Shown here one piece after another: positions 6,859 through 14,586 of a stretch of 23,913 nucleotides of DNA. Location of the stretch: NCBI GenBank assembly GCA_036272935.1, contig DATAXP010000133.1, positions 1-23,913 of the forward strand. Reading direction: 5' to 3'. Position 1 is the first letter of the stretch; each line of letters starts with the position of its first letter. A program made the position numbers and the translations under genes. Below the pieces are notes generated by a model. That model made no database searches, was not told where the DNA came from, and saw only the letters and a list, made by a program, of their open reading frames with translations. The stretch comes from DATAXP01 sp036272935. GTDB taxonomy: Bacteria > Planctomycetota > Planctomycetia > Pirellulales > PNKZ01.

Positions 6859-7779
6859 ATGTCCATCGCCGCTACCGCCGCCGAACGACCGACGACCGAG
6901 CCGGCCGTGGTGGTCGAAACTCGCAACCTGACCAAGGTCTATCGCGACTTCTGGGGTCGCCAGAAGGTGCGGGCCCTCAGCGCGCTCGATCTGTCGGTGC
7001 ATCGCGGCGAAATCTTCGGTCTGCTGGGGCCCAACGGCTCGGGCAAAACCACGACGATCAAGCTCCTGCTCGGGCTGTTGTTTCCCACCGCTGGCGAAGC
7101 GCTGGTGCTTGGTCGACGGGCCTCGGACGTCGGCAAGAACCAGCGGATCGGCTACCTGCCGGAAGAAACCTACCTGTACCGCTTCCTGAACGCCGACGAG
7201 ACGCTCGATTTTTACGGTCGGCTGTTCGACATGCCTGCCCGGGCGCGGCGCCAGCGGGCACGCGAACTGATCGACCTGGTCGGCCTCGACTTCGCCCGCC
7301 GCAGGCCGTTGAAGGAATACTCCAAGGGGATGACGCGGCGCATCGGCCTGGCCCAGGCACTGATCAACGATCCCGAGCTGATCGTGCTCGACGAGCCGAC
7401 CAGCGGGCTCGACCCGATCGGCTCGCGGCAGATGAAGGACCTGATCGTGCACCTGCGCTCGCAGGGAAAGACGGTGCTGATGTGCAGCCACCTGCTGGCC
7501 GACGTGCAGGATGTCTGCGACCGGATCGCGATCTTGCACCAAGGGCAACTGCGCGAGCTGGGCCGCGTTGATGCCTTGCTGCGCCAGCGCGACATCACGT
7601 CTATCCGCACCAGCGCACTCGACGACGCCACGGTGGCCGAGATTCGCGAGGTCGTCGCCCGGCATCACGGCCAGGTGCTCGACGTGGACCATCCGACGGC
7701 AACGCTCGAAGACCTGTTCCTGAAAATCGTCGCCGACAGCGAAGCACACCCGGGGCGACGGAGAGGAAATGCGAAATGA
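6859..7779 (+). CDS. ABC exporter ATP-binding protein (ABC-2 type)
   Basis: Cytoplasmic ATPase of 306 residues that drives the membrane protein encoded next. Walker A is GPNGSGKT (57-64), the Q-loop region reads IGYLPEE (97-103, with the Pro-Glu typical of ABC-2 exporters rather than Gln), the signature is YSKGMTRR (154-161), Walker B is LIVLDEP (174-180) with D-loop SGLD, and the H-loop is CSHLL. All catalytic motifs are intact. The C-terminal 80 residues form a regulatory extension. The ATG at 6859 fits the family start, but the ribosome binding site is weak. The last residues (GNAK) and the TGA stop are encoded by a heptamer array that begins at 7767. It is the first gene of a three-gene operon; the substrate is unknown. 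Confidence 0.93.
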   Translation: MSIAATAAERPTTEPAVVVETRNLTKVYRDFWGRQKVRALSALDLSVHRGEIFGLLGPNGSGKTTTIKLLLGLLFPTAGEALVLGRRASDVGKNQRIGYLPEETYLYRFLNADETLDFYGRLFDMPARARRQRARELIDLVGLDFARRRPLKEYSKGMTRRIGLAQALINDPELIVLDEPTSGLDPIGSRQMKDLIVHLRSQGKTVLMCSHLLADVQDVCDRIAILHQGQLRELGRVDALLRQRDITSIRTSALDDATVAEIREVVARHHGQVLDVDHPTATLEDLFLKIVADSEAHPGRRRGNAK

Positions 7780-7801
7780 TAAATGCGAAATGCGAAATGG
7801 C
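7767..7801. repeat. Heptamer array, 5 x AAATGNN
   Basis: Units AAATGCG, AAATGAT, AAATGCG, AAATGCG, AAATGGC in perfect 7-base register. The second unit supplies the TGA stop codon of the ABC ATPase gene (7777-7779). It faces the array at 7835-7869 across a 33-base spacer. Confidence 0.92.
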
Positions 7802-7834
7802 GGCAGAACGCTGGCAACGATGTTGAAGCAAGCC

Positions 7835-7869
7835 CATTTAGCATTCAGCATTTAGCATTCAGCATTTTC
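7835..7869. repeat. Heptamer array, 5 x CATTYAG (inverted partner)
   Basis: Units CATTTAG, CATTCAG, CATTTAG, CATTCAG, CATTTTC. Read on the other strand they are AAATGCT / GAATGCT, the same core as the facing array. Both arrays are exactly 35 bases, so the pair can fold into a large imperfect hairpin. It ends 4 bases before the permease start codon and so occupies the place of its ribosome binding site. Confidence 0.92.
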
Positions 7870-7873
7870 CGCC

Positions 7874-9694
7874 ATGGTCCTCGAAACCCAACCGCAATCG
7901 TTCGTCGCTTGGCTGCCGGGGGCGATCGTGCATTGGCTGGTGGTTGTCGCCTTGTTCGGGGCGCTGGTGTTTCTGGCGATGGCTGCGAGGGTCGCGATCG
8001 CCGGCTGGCACGATGGAATGCCCCGAGCGGCGCAGCGGTTCATGGAGCGGCTCGGCTCGGTGGCGCGCGACCTGCTCGACATGTCGCTGCGGCGGACGCT
8101 GGTGCTGGCCCGGCTGGTGCGCCAAGAGTCGATGCGCCGCCGCGGCTGGGTGGTGCTGGTGTTGTTCGTCGGCATGATGGCCGTGGCGCTGTGGTTCCTC
8201 GATCGGCAAAGCCCCGATCCCGCGGTGCTGTACGTGAGCAGCGTGCAGTGGGGCACCACGCTGCTGGCCCTGGTGACCGTGATGCTGCTGGCGGCCGTCA
8301 GCCTGCCGATGGATATCAAGAATAAGACCATCTACACGATCGTCACCAAGCCGGTGCGGGCCGGCGAGATCGTGCTCGGGCGGATCGTGGGCATCACGCT
8401 GCTGGGCACTGCGATGCTGGTGGTGATGGGACTGTGCGATTACGTGTTCGTCCATCGGGCGCTCGAGCACACGCACGAGCTGTCGCCCGAGGCGCTCGTG
8501 GCGCTCGAAGCTCCCGGCAGCGAGTTGCGCGCGGTGCTCGGTGGCGAGACGTCGACCGCGCGCAACCATCGGCACCGTGCGCTGGTCGATGTCGACGGCA
8601 GCGGCTCGACCGACGTGGTGCAGGGGCATTGGCATCGCATCACGCCCCGGGCGGCCAGTCCCGGCGCCGGCTACGCGCTCGGCGAACCGTTGGGGCAGTT
8701 CCGCGCTCGGGTGCCCCGGTATGGCACGCTGCGGTTCCTCGATCGCGCCGGCAAGCCCGCCGAGCGCGGCATCAACGTGGGCGACATCTGGTCGCGCGAC
8801 AGCTACATCGCCGGCGGCACGCTGGCCGAGGCCATTTGGACGTTCGACGGCGTCACTCCCGAGCGGTTCGGCCAGGGGCTGCGCGTCGACCTGAACATTC
8901 GCGTGTTTCGCACGCACAAAGGCGAGATCGAGCGCGGCGTCGCCGGCAGCATGGTGGCGCGGAATCCGCGCACCAGGCGTACGAGTGCTCCGTATAATTT
9001 TCTGGCCAAGGAGTTCGTCGTCGATCCGCATCTGCTGCCGCGCAAGCTGGCCGACCCCGACGGCAAGCCGATCGATCTGTTCGACGACCTGGTCGACGAT
9101 GACGGCGCCGCAAATGGCCGCGTGGAAATTGTGCTCCAGTGCCTCGATGCAGGGCAGTTCTTCGGCATGGCCGAGCCCGATCTGTACCTGCTCGAGCGCG
9201 ACGCCTCGGTCGGGATGAACTTCGTCAAGGACTACATCGGAATCTGGCTGCAAATGGTGCTGATCGTTTCGTTCGGGGTGATGTGGAGCACGCTGCTCAA
9301 CGCGTCGGTGTCGGTGCTGGCGATCCTGGGGACGCTGTTCGTCGGCTACCTGAAAGGTTTCATCCTGCAACTGGCCAACAACGAAGTCGCCGGCGGCGGC
9401 ACGTTCGAGTCGCTGGTCCGCATCGTGCAGCAGAAGGGAGCCAAGGTGCCGTTGGACGAAACGTGGTCGCTGCACGTCGTGAACACCGTCGACGAGGCGA
9501 TCCGCTGGGGCCTGTGGGCGTTGGCCGAGGTGGTGCCCGATCTGCGCGGGTTCAGCTTCGCCGATCATCTGGCCTACGGCTACGACATCCCCTGGGACAA
9601 CCTGGCGATCCAGGCGGCGACGATGATCGGCTTTGCGGTCCCCGCGTTCCTGTTCGGTTATCTGTGCTTCAAGTTCCGCGAGGTGGCGCAATGA
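7874..9694 (+). CDS. ABC-2 type transporter permease with large extracytoplasmic domain
   Basis: Membrane partner of the ATPase encoded just upstream, 606 residues. Hydrophobic segments lie at about 17-42, 90-109, 122-144, 167-190, 453-473, 476-500 and 577-600. The motif around TKPVRAGEIVLGRIVGITLLG (158-178) is typical of ABC-2 permeases. Between the fourth and fifth segments, a soluble domain of about 250 residues (roughly 195-445) is predicted to lie outside the cytoplasm; it has beta-rich text but I do not recognise it. The start ATG at 7874 has no usual ribosome binding site because a heptamer array stands directly before it. The stop overlaps the next start (ATGA), so the third gene is translationally coupled. 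Substrate unknown. Confidence 0.88.
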   Translation: MVLETQPQSFVAWLPGAIVHWLVVVALFGALVFLAMAARVAIAGWHDGMPRAAQRFMERLGSVARDLLDMSLRRTLVLARLVRQESMRRRGWVVLVLFVGMMAVALWFLDRQSPDPAVLYVSSVQWGTTLLALVTVMLLAAVSLPMDIKNKTIYTIVTKPVRAGEIVLGRIVGITLLGTAMLVVMGLCDYVFVHRALEHTHELSPEALVALEAPGSELRAVLGGETSTARNHRHRALVDVDGSGSTDVVQGHWHRITPRAASPGAGYALGEPLGQFRARVPRYGTLRFLDRAGKPAERGINVGDIWSRDSYIAGGTLAEAIWTFDGVTPERFGQGLRVDLNIRVFRTHKGEIERGVAGSMVARNPRTRRTSAPYNFLAKEFVVDPHLLPRKLADPDGKPIDLFDDLVDDDGAANGRVEIVLQCLDAGQFFGMAEPDLYLLERDASVGMNFVKDYIGIWLQMVLIVSFGVMWSTLLNASVSVLAILGTLFVGYLKGFILQLANNEVAGGGTFESLVRIVQQKGAKVPLDETWSLHVVNTVDEAIRWGLWALAEVVPDLRGFSFADHLAYGYDIPWDNLAIQAATMIGFAVPAFLFGYLCFKFREVAQ

Positions 9695-11337
9695 CTCGTG
9701 GCGCAATGAGCCGCTCTGTTTTTGGTGGTGCGTTGGGGCGAGGCGCGTTCCGCCGCAAGATCGTCTACCTGGCGTTGATCGCCGTGTTGCTGGTGCCGTT
9801 GGCGCGGCTCAGCCAACCGGCGACAGGCGCGTCGCCCGGCAGGCCGGCGAACCCCGGCGGCATTCTCGCCCAAAAACGCAACGCCTTTCGGCTGGGCCAA
9901 GCGAACCTCGGCAAGATCGATCCGGCCAGCGAGACGATCCGCCTGGCAAGTTTTGGCCTGGGATGCGTCGCCGCGAGCATCCTGTGGAACCAGGCCGAGG
10001 AGTACAAGATGAAGAAAGACTGGACGCGCCTGAGTGCCGCGTACCAACAGATCGCTTACTTGCAGCCGAACAACGTGGAAGTGTGGCGATTCCAAGCACA
10101 CAACCTGTCGTACAACATCTCGTACGAGATCGACGATTACCGTGGCCGCTACTACTGGGTGATCCGCGGCATCGACTTCCTAGAGCAAGGACTCGAGTAC
10201 AACGAGAACGAGCCGCGGCTGCTGCAGGCCGTCGGCCTGTTCGCGGCCCAGAAGGTCGGCCGGGCCGACGAGCGCCGCCAGTATCGCCGGCTGTTCCGTG
10301 CCGACGACGACTTTCATCGCCGGCAGCGCGTCCACGAGCGCGACAACTTCCTGTTCGCCCGCGAGTACTATCGCGAGGCGGAGCGCGTGATGGAGAACCC
10401 GCAAGACCTGCGCGTGCTGCAAGTCTCGATGTCGCCGCCGATCTTCTTTTCGCATTCGAGCATGGCGCAAATGAGCTACGCCCATGCGCTCGAGGACGAT
10501 CACACCGACGCCCTGGCCGCGGCAGTCGACGAAGCCCATCGCCATGCGAACATTCATGATCCCGCTCGCTCCACCGCCGCGCGGCAACGTGAGATCGACG
10601 AGCAGTTCACGGCGCGCATCCTTGCCGGCTGGAGCGAGGGACAGCGCATGTGGCGAGCGCTCGGCGAACGGCAGTTTTTGAGCCTGGATGGAGAGCCGTA
10701 TCACCTGGCCGACGCCCCGCGACTGAAAACCGATCTGGCGGCGGCGACGACCGAACTGGAAACAGTAGCCCCGGGAGTGCGCGAGCGGCTGCGCGACGAG
10801 CGCCGCGCCGCACTGCCCGCCGACGAACGGCATGCCCTGGACATGAGCCCGTTCGATCGCGACCAGCGACAACGCGATCTGGCCGCGCGGGCTGAGAATA
10901 AGTTGATCGTCACCGCGGCAATGATCGGCCACGCGGTCACCGGTCCGCAGGCACCGAAGGCGCGTGAGCTGGGCGACCGGATCATGCACTTGCAAGCGCT
11001 AGTGAACACGGTCGACACCGACCGCGAAGTGGTCAATTACGACTACTGGGCATTGCGGTGTGCCTTGGAGCAGACCGCCGATGCCCGTGAGGCGCGGCGG
11101 CTGGTGCATCACGCCGCCGTCGAGCAGGGCGAGGCCGACCTGCTAGCCGCCCGGCGCGACGACGCGCAAGCGTTCGACATCTGGGCGAAGCTGCTCAAGC
11201 AGTATCCGACGCTCGTCGAAGACCCCACCGGCGTGCTGATGCAGGAGGCGATCCACCAGTACGAGAACATCCTGAAACAACTCGACGAGCCGTTCCCGAC
11301 CGATTTCGCGCTCGACAAGCTGCGCGAGAAGAAGTGA
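9691..11337 (+). CDS. Membrane-anchored alpha-helical protein of ABC operon, unknown family
   Basis: The start at 9691 overlaps the permease stop as ATGA and gives 548 residues; the frame is open further upstream but that part lies inside the permease gene. A second ATG at 9706 is possible. One N-terminal membrane segment (about 24-40, IVYLALIAVLLVPLARL) follows an arginine-rich start, so the bulk is probably outside the cytoplasm. The rest is helical and looks TPR-like in two places, RLSAAYQQIAYLQPNNVEVW and GIDFLEQGLEYNENEPRLLQ. The C-terminal half is rich in charged helices and has no motif I know. Tight coupling to the permease argues for a subunit or partner of the exporter, perhaps a periplasmic scaffold. 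The function is unassigned. Confidence 0.82.
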   Translation: MTRGAMSRSVFGGALGRGAFRRKIVYLALIAVLLVPLARLSQPATGASPGRPANPGGILAQKRNAFRLGQANLGKIDPASETIRLASFGLGCVAASILWNQAEEYKMKKDWTRLSAAYQQIAYLQPNNVEVWRFQAHNLSYNISYEIDDYRGRYYWVIRGIDFLEQGLEYNENEPRLLQAVGLFAAQKVGRADERRQYRRLFRADDDFHRRQRVHERDNFLFAREYYREAERVMENPQDLRVLQVSMSPPIFFSHSSMAQMSYAHALEDDHTDALAAAVDEAHRHANIHDPARSTAARQREIDEQFTARILAGWSEGQRMWRALGERQFLSLDGEPYHLADAPRLKTDLAAATTELETVAPGVRERLRDERRAALPADERHALDMSPFDRDQRQRDLAARAENKLIVTAAMIGHAVTGPQAPKARELGDRIMHLQALVNTVDTDREVVNYDYWALRCALEQTADAREARRLVHHAAVEQGEADLLAARRDDAQAFDIWAKLLKQYPTLVEDPTGVLMQEAIHQYENILKQLDEPFPTDFALDKLREKK

Positions 11338-11362
11338 TTGCCACGCGCTCCGCGTGAGTGCC

Positions 11363-11424
11363 TGGGGCAGAGCGCAGCGATGCCCCAGAATTCGACGGTC
11401 TGGGGCTTCGCAGGCTCAGCCCCA
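11363..11424. terminator. Double hairpin between convergent genes
   Basis: Two stem-loops in a row: TGGGGCA (11363-11369) with TGCCCCA (11381-11387), and TGGGGCT (11401-11407) with AGCCCCA (11418-11424). They lie between the end of the ABC operon (11337) and the end of the PEP-CTERM gene (11442), where a two-way terminator is expected. There is no T-run. The shared TGGGGC ends suggest a dispersed repeat, and I recall similar blocks in planctomycete genomes. Confidence 0.6.
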
Positions 11425-11441
11425 GCCACCCAACGCTCTGC

Positions 11442-13133
11442 CTACTGAATCCCGATTCCTGACTCCCGACCCCTTTTCCTTCGTCGCCAGCGAGAGCCGG
11501 CCCACGCCGAGGCCGCCAGGCCAACGAGCGCCAGGCTTGCCGGCTCCGGCACGTTGGCCGGGGCGTAGTGCAGCATCAGCTCTTGCATGTTGGCCGATTC
11601 GAAGATCGAGAACGTGCCGCCGTTCAGTGGGTTGCCGGGCGTGAACCCGCTGGTGTCGATCACGAATGTGGCGCTGTTGGTGCCGGTGATGCCGCCAGCC
11701 GCCGTGACGAGGATAAAGTCGTAAGAACTGGAACTCGTGAAGTTCTGCACACTCGACGTGCTGGTGGGATACGCCGCCACGTCGACATCGATCGTGCTGC
11801 CGGGAACGATCGTCAGGCTGCCGGTTTCGCTACCGAAGGCCAGCACCGCCAGCGAGTCGTAGCCGGTGCCCGCCGCTCCGGTGGCATTGGCGATCTGTTC
11901 GCTGTAGGTCATCGAGTTCCAGGTCACATCGCCATTGACGGTCTGCATGCCAGGACTATTGCCCGGCGAATAAACGCTACCGGCCTGTTGCACCACGTCG
12001 CCCGTGATCGTGCCGGTGCCAGCCAGTGTGCCACCGGATTGAATCGTCACGTTGCCATGAATCGCGCCGTTGTTCGTGATCTCGCCGGGAGCAAGCAGGC
12101 TGGCGGCCGTGAACGTGCCGCCGCTGCCAATGCTCAAGGTGCTGCCGCCGTAGAGTTCGTAGGTCCCGGCAACACTGACAGTGCCACCGGTATCGACCGT
12201 GAGCATGCCGGTCCCGCCGGCGCCAGCGCTCGATCCGCCGAGATATAAGTTGCCGCCGATCGTCCAAGTCGATCCGGCGCCACTTACCGAGGCGACACCG
12301 TAGCTGCCGGCCAGTGCGCCCAGCGAAGCATCGCCGCCGAAAGCAAGTGCGCTGCCACCGAGCACCGAGAGCGCACCGGTCGCCGCGTTGCCGATGATCG
12401 CGCTGGTCACGCCGCTGGTGGTGGCGCCACTGGCGAGGACCAACGCCGGGCTATTTGCACCATCGATCGTCAGCGGACCGGAAGACTGCGTGTAGCTGCC
12501 GCTGCTGACGGTGAGCGTGCCGCCGTTGAAGTTGAACGTGCCGGTCGTGGCGTCGAAGTTCGTGGCAATGATCGCCCCGCCAGTATCGAGCGTGAGCGTG
12601 CCTCCGCTGGCCATCGAGAGCGTGCCGTCGAACGTGGCAATGCCTCCGTTTTGCACGGCGAGCGACGCCGGCACGCCCGCGGCGCCGACCGTGTAATTGC
12701 TGGTGTCATGGAAGCTGCCGCCGTTGCCGTTGCCGACGTTCAGCGCGGTGACACCGCTGAGCGTGGCGCCCGCGGCGAGCACGAGTGTGGGATTGTTCGT
12801 GCCATCGATCGTCAACGGGCCGCTGGACTGCGAATAGGCGCCGCCGCTGACGGTGAGTGTGCCGCCGTTGAAGTGGAAACCCGCGGCGGGAGCGGCAAAC
12901 GACTGCGCAGTCACCGATCCGCTCGACATGGTCGTGATCGTCGCGGTGCCGGCAATCGTGGCCGCTCCACTGGCGAACGTACTGACGCTGGCATTGGCGG
13001 CGAAGATCGAACTGCCGGCGCCAATTAATTGCGTCAAGGTCACGGTTCCGGTGTTGGCCGCGAAGCTGAGCGCTGCGAGCGACGTGTCGTTGTTGGTGAC
13101 GATGCCGAACTGTTGGTTGGCGGCATTCATCAC
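11442..13133 (-). CDS. PEP-CTERM strand-repeat protein, C-terminal part
   Basis: The 563-residue frame carries low-complexity Gly/Thr/Ser/Ala strand repeats of the autotransporter-like kind. A unit of about 100 residues recurs, with FNGGTLTVSGGAYSQSSGPL, LTIDG and LVLAAGAT. Near the end is the block GGTLAGTGTITGDVVQQAGS, then VYSPGNSPGMQTVNG. The C-terminus is a PEP-CTERM sorting signal: VPEPASLALVGLAASAWAGS followed by RWRRRKRGRE. Such proteins are exported and processed by an exosortase, which is not in this window. The annotated ATG is probably not a true start: the homologous text continues upstream in another frame, so this is the 3' part of a frameshifted gene. The last residues (ESGIGIQ) come from a heptamer array. 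No signal peptide is present in this part. Confidence 0.8.
   Translation of the reverse strand: MMNAANQQFGIVTNNDTSLAALSFAANTGTVTLTQLIGAGSSIFAANASVSTFASGAATIAGTATITTMSSGSVTAQSFAAPAAGFHFNGGTLTVSGGAYSQSSGPLTIDGTNNPTLVLAAGATLSGVTALNVGNGNGGSFHDTSNYTVGAAGVPASLAVQNGGIATFDGTLSMASGGTLTLDTGGAIIATNFDATTGTFNFNGGTLTVSSGSYTQSSGPLTIDGANSPALVLASGATTSGVTSAIIGNAATGALSVLGGSALAFGGDASLGALAGSYGVASVSGAGSTWTIGGNLYLGGSSAGAGGTGMLTVDTGGTVSVAGTYELYGGSTLSIGSGGTFTAASLLAPGEITNNGAIHGNVTIQSGGTLAGTGTITGDVVQQAGSVYSPGNSPGMQTVNGDVTWNSMTYSEQIANATGAAGTGYDSLAVLAFGSETGSLTIVPGSTIDVDVAAYPTSTSSVQNFTSSSSYDFILVTAAGGITGTNSATFVIDTSGFTPGNPLNGGTFSIFESANMQELMLHYAPANVPEPASLALVGLAASAWAGSRWRRRKRGRESGIGIQ
11447..11474. repeat. Heptamer array, 4 x GAYYCCY
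   Basis: Units GAATCCC, GATTCCT, GACTCCC, GACCCCT in perfect 7-base register. The array runs into the 3' end of the PEP-CTERM gene, where it encodes GRESGIGI; the final Gln and the stop codon lie right beside it. Confidence 0.75.
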
Positions 13134-13175
13134 GATATGGCCGCTGGGGCTGATCGTGAGAAACGTGAGGGTGTT

Positions 13176-14523
13176 CTGGCTGGGTCAGTGTGGCGCCGTT
13201 GAGCACGCGCGTGCCTGCGGCGAGTACGGAGTCGGGACCGAGGGTGAGGTTGCCTGAGATGGTAAGCAGGCCTGGGCCGTGAATCGCGCCGTCGAAGCTG
13301 CCCCCTCCGATGCGCAGCAGCGCGCTGGCTTGCGATAGGGTGATCGTGCCAGTGCCGTTCAAGGCGCTGATCGTGCTCGTCGCGGCGCCGGAGAGCGTCG
13401 TGGCGCCGGTGAGCGTAAGCGAACCGCCGTTGAAGGTGAAGGTGCCGCTCGAGTTGTCAAGGTTCGACGCGGTGATCGAGCCGGCACCGAGATTCAACGT
13501 CCCGTGGGTCCAAAGCTTGATGGTGCCCGAAGAAGTCAGCGAACCGCCGGCATCGACCGTCAACGAGCCGGTGCCGCCGGCGGCCGAACCGTTGCCGCCG
13601 ATCGCCACCGTGCTCAAGGATGGACTAAAACTGTACGTTGTTAAGCCCGAACCGGTGCCGAGGATGCTGATGCTGCCGCTGGAGCCGGGGTTATCCGCAA
13701 TCTGGACGTACAGCGTGTTAACGACTCCAGCGTTGGTGACTGTCAGGTTGCCGCTGCCTGAGTAACCAATCGATAGGCCGCTGCTGGAGCTTGCTGAGCC
13801 AGTGGTCGAAAGCGTGCCGCCGGAGACGGTCACACTTCCCGTCGATCCAGCGTATTCGCCGGCAGTGAAATACGTGCCCGATGCGTAACCGCCGTTGGCG
13901 ATCAGCATCGATCCGGTGCCGTGGTTGCCGACCTGCAAGCCTGAGCCGTTGGTCCAAGCCGATCCGCTGCCGCTGACTGTGACGAAGCCGCTGGAGCCCG
14001 CCGCATAGCCGACATAGGCAATGGTCGAGCCGCTGCTGAGCGTACTTCCCGATAAGAGAGACAAACTACCGGAATTGTTATTGCCGATGGTGACGCTGCC
14101 GAAGGCGCCAAAATCGCTGGAGCTGGCCGTCGCGCCATTGGTCAGGACGAGCGCAGCCGATGCCCCGGCACTGCTGGCGTCGATCGTGAGCTGGCTTAAG
14201 GGCGACGTATAAGTTCCGCCATTGATCGTGACCGTGCCACCGTTGAAGTTGAACGTACCGGTCGCTGTATTGAACGACTGAGCTGTGAGCGAACCTCCGT
14301 TGGCGAGCGTGACGGTCCCACCGAAGAGCAGGCCGTCGATGGTCACGCTGCCGCCGGTTTGCACCGAGAGCGCCGTTGGTGCCCCTGCGCCGGCCTGGTG
14401 TTCGGTCGACAATCGTGCTTCGCAGCCTCCGCGAAGCTGCATCGGCATCCGCCATGATACGGCCTTTCGTGTCGCAGGACGATGGGCCTGGGAACTTCGG
14501 CGGTGTTGGAGGCGACGAGGCAT
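13176..14523 (-). pseudogene. PEP-CTERM strand-repeat protein, N-terminal part (frameshifted, 5' end lost)
   Basis: This frame carries the same kind of repeats as the C-terminal part, for instance FNFNGGTVTINGGTYTSPLS and GSVTVSGGTLSTTGSASSSS. Near 13176-13184 it reads LNGATLTQ and then becomes nonsense, while the other frame takes over as NTLTFLTISPSGHIVM. Removing one C in the CCAGCCAG context joins the two without a gap, so there is a +1 frameshift or a sequence error. The out-of-frame tail stays open to 12706. The 5' end is also abnormal: repeat-like text begins only at GAPTALSVQTGGSV (about 14390), and the residues before it are Arg-rich, with no signal peptide. The original export signal has therefore probably been lost through a rearrangement between 14390 and 14586. 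Confidence 0.72.
14417..14437. repeat. Hairpin in the broken 5' end of the PEP-CTERM gene
   Basis: Perfect 7-bp stem GCTTCGC-AGCCTCC-GCGAAGC, within the non-homologous block that replaces the expected signal peptide region. Confidence 0.5.
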
Positions 14524-14559
14524 GGGTGCCAGCGGCTAACTATGTTCGCGTCGCAGGAC
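14466..14559. repeat. Direct repeat pair TTCGYGTCGCAGGAC
   Basis: Copies at 14466-14480 and 14545-14559 differ at one of 15 bases and are 79 bases apart. They lie in the block between the repeat protein and the RND adaptor gene. They may mark a past insertion or deletion event. Confidence 0.5.
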
Positions 14560-14586
14560 TTGGACACTCCGTGGATTCAGTCCTGT

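Noticed and set aside
7767..7869. CRISPR array
   Set aside because: Units are 7 bases with no spacers, far too short and contiguous for CRISPR.
7859..9706. Minus-strand frame of 615 codons opposite the ABC permease
   Set aside because: High-GC shadow rich in His, Arg and Gln without any domain; the plus frame shows membrane segments and operon overlap.
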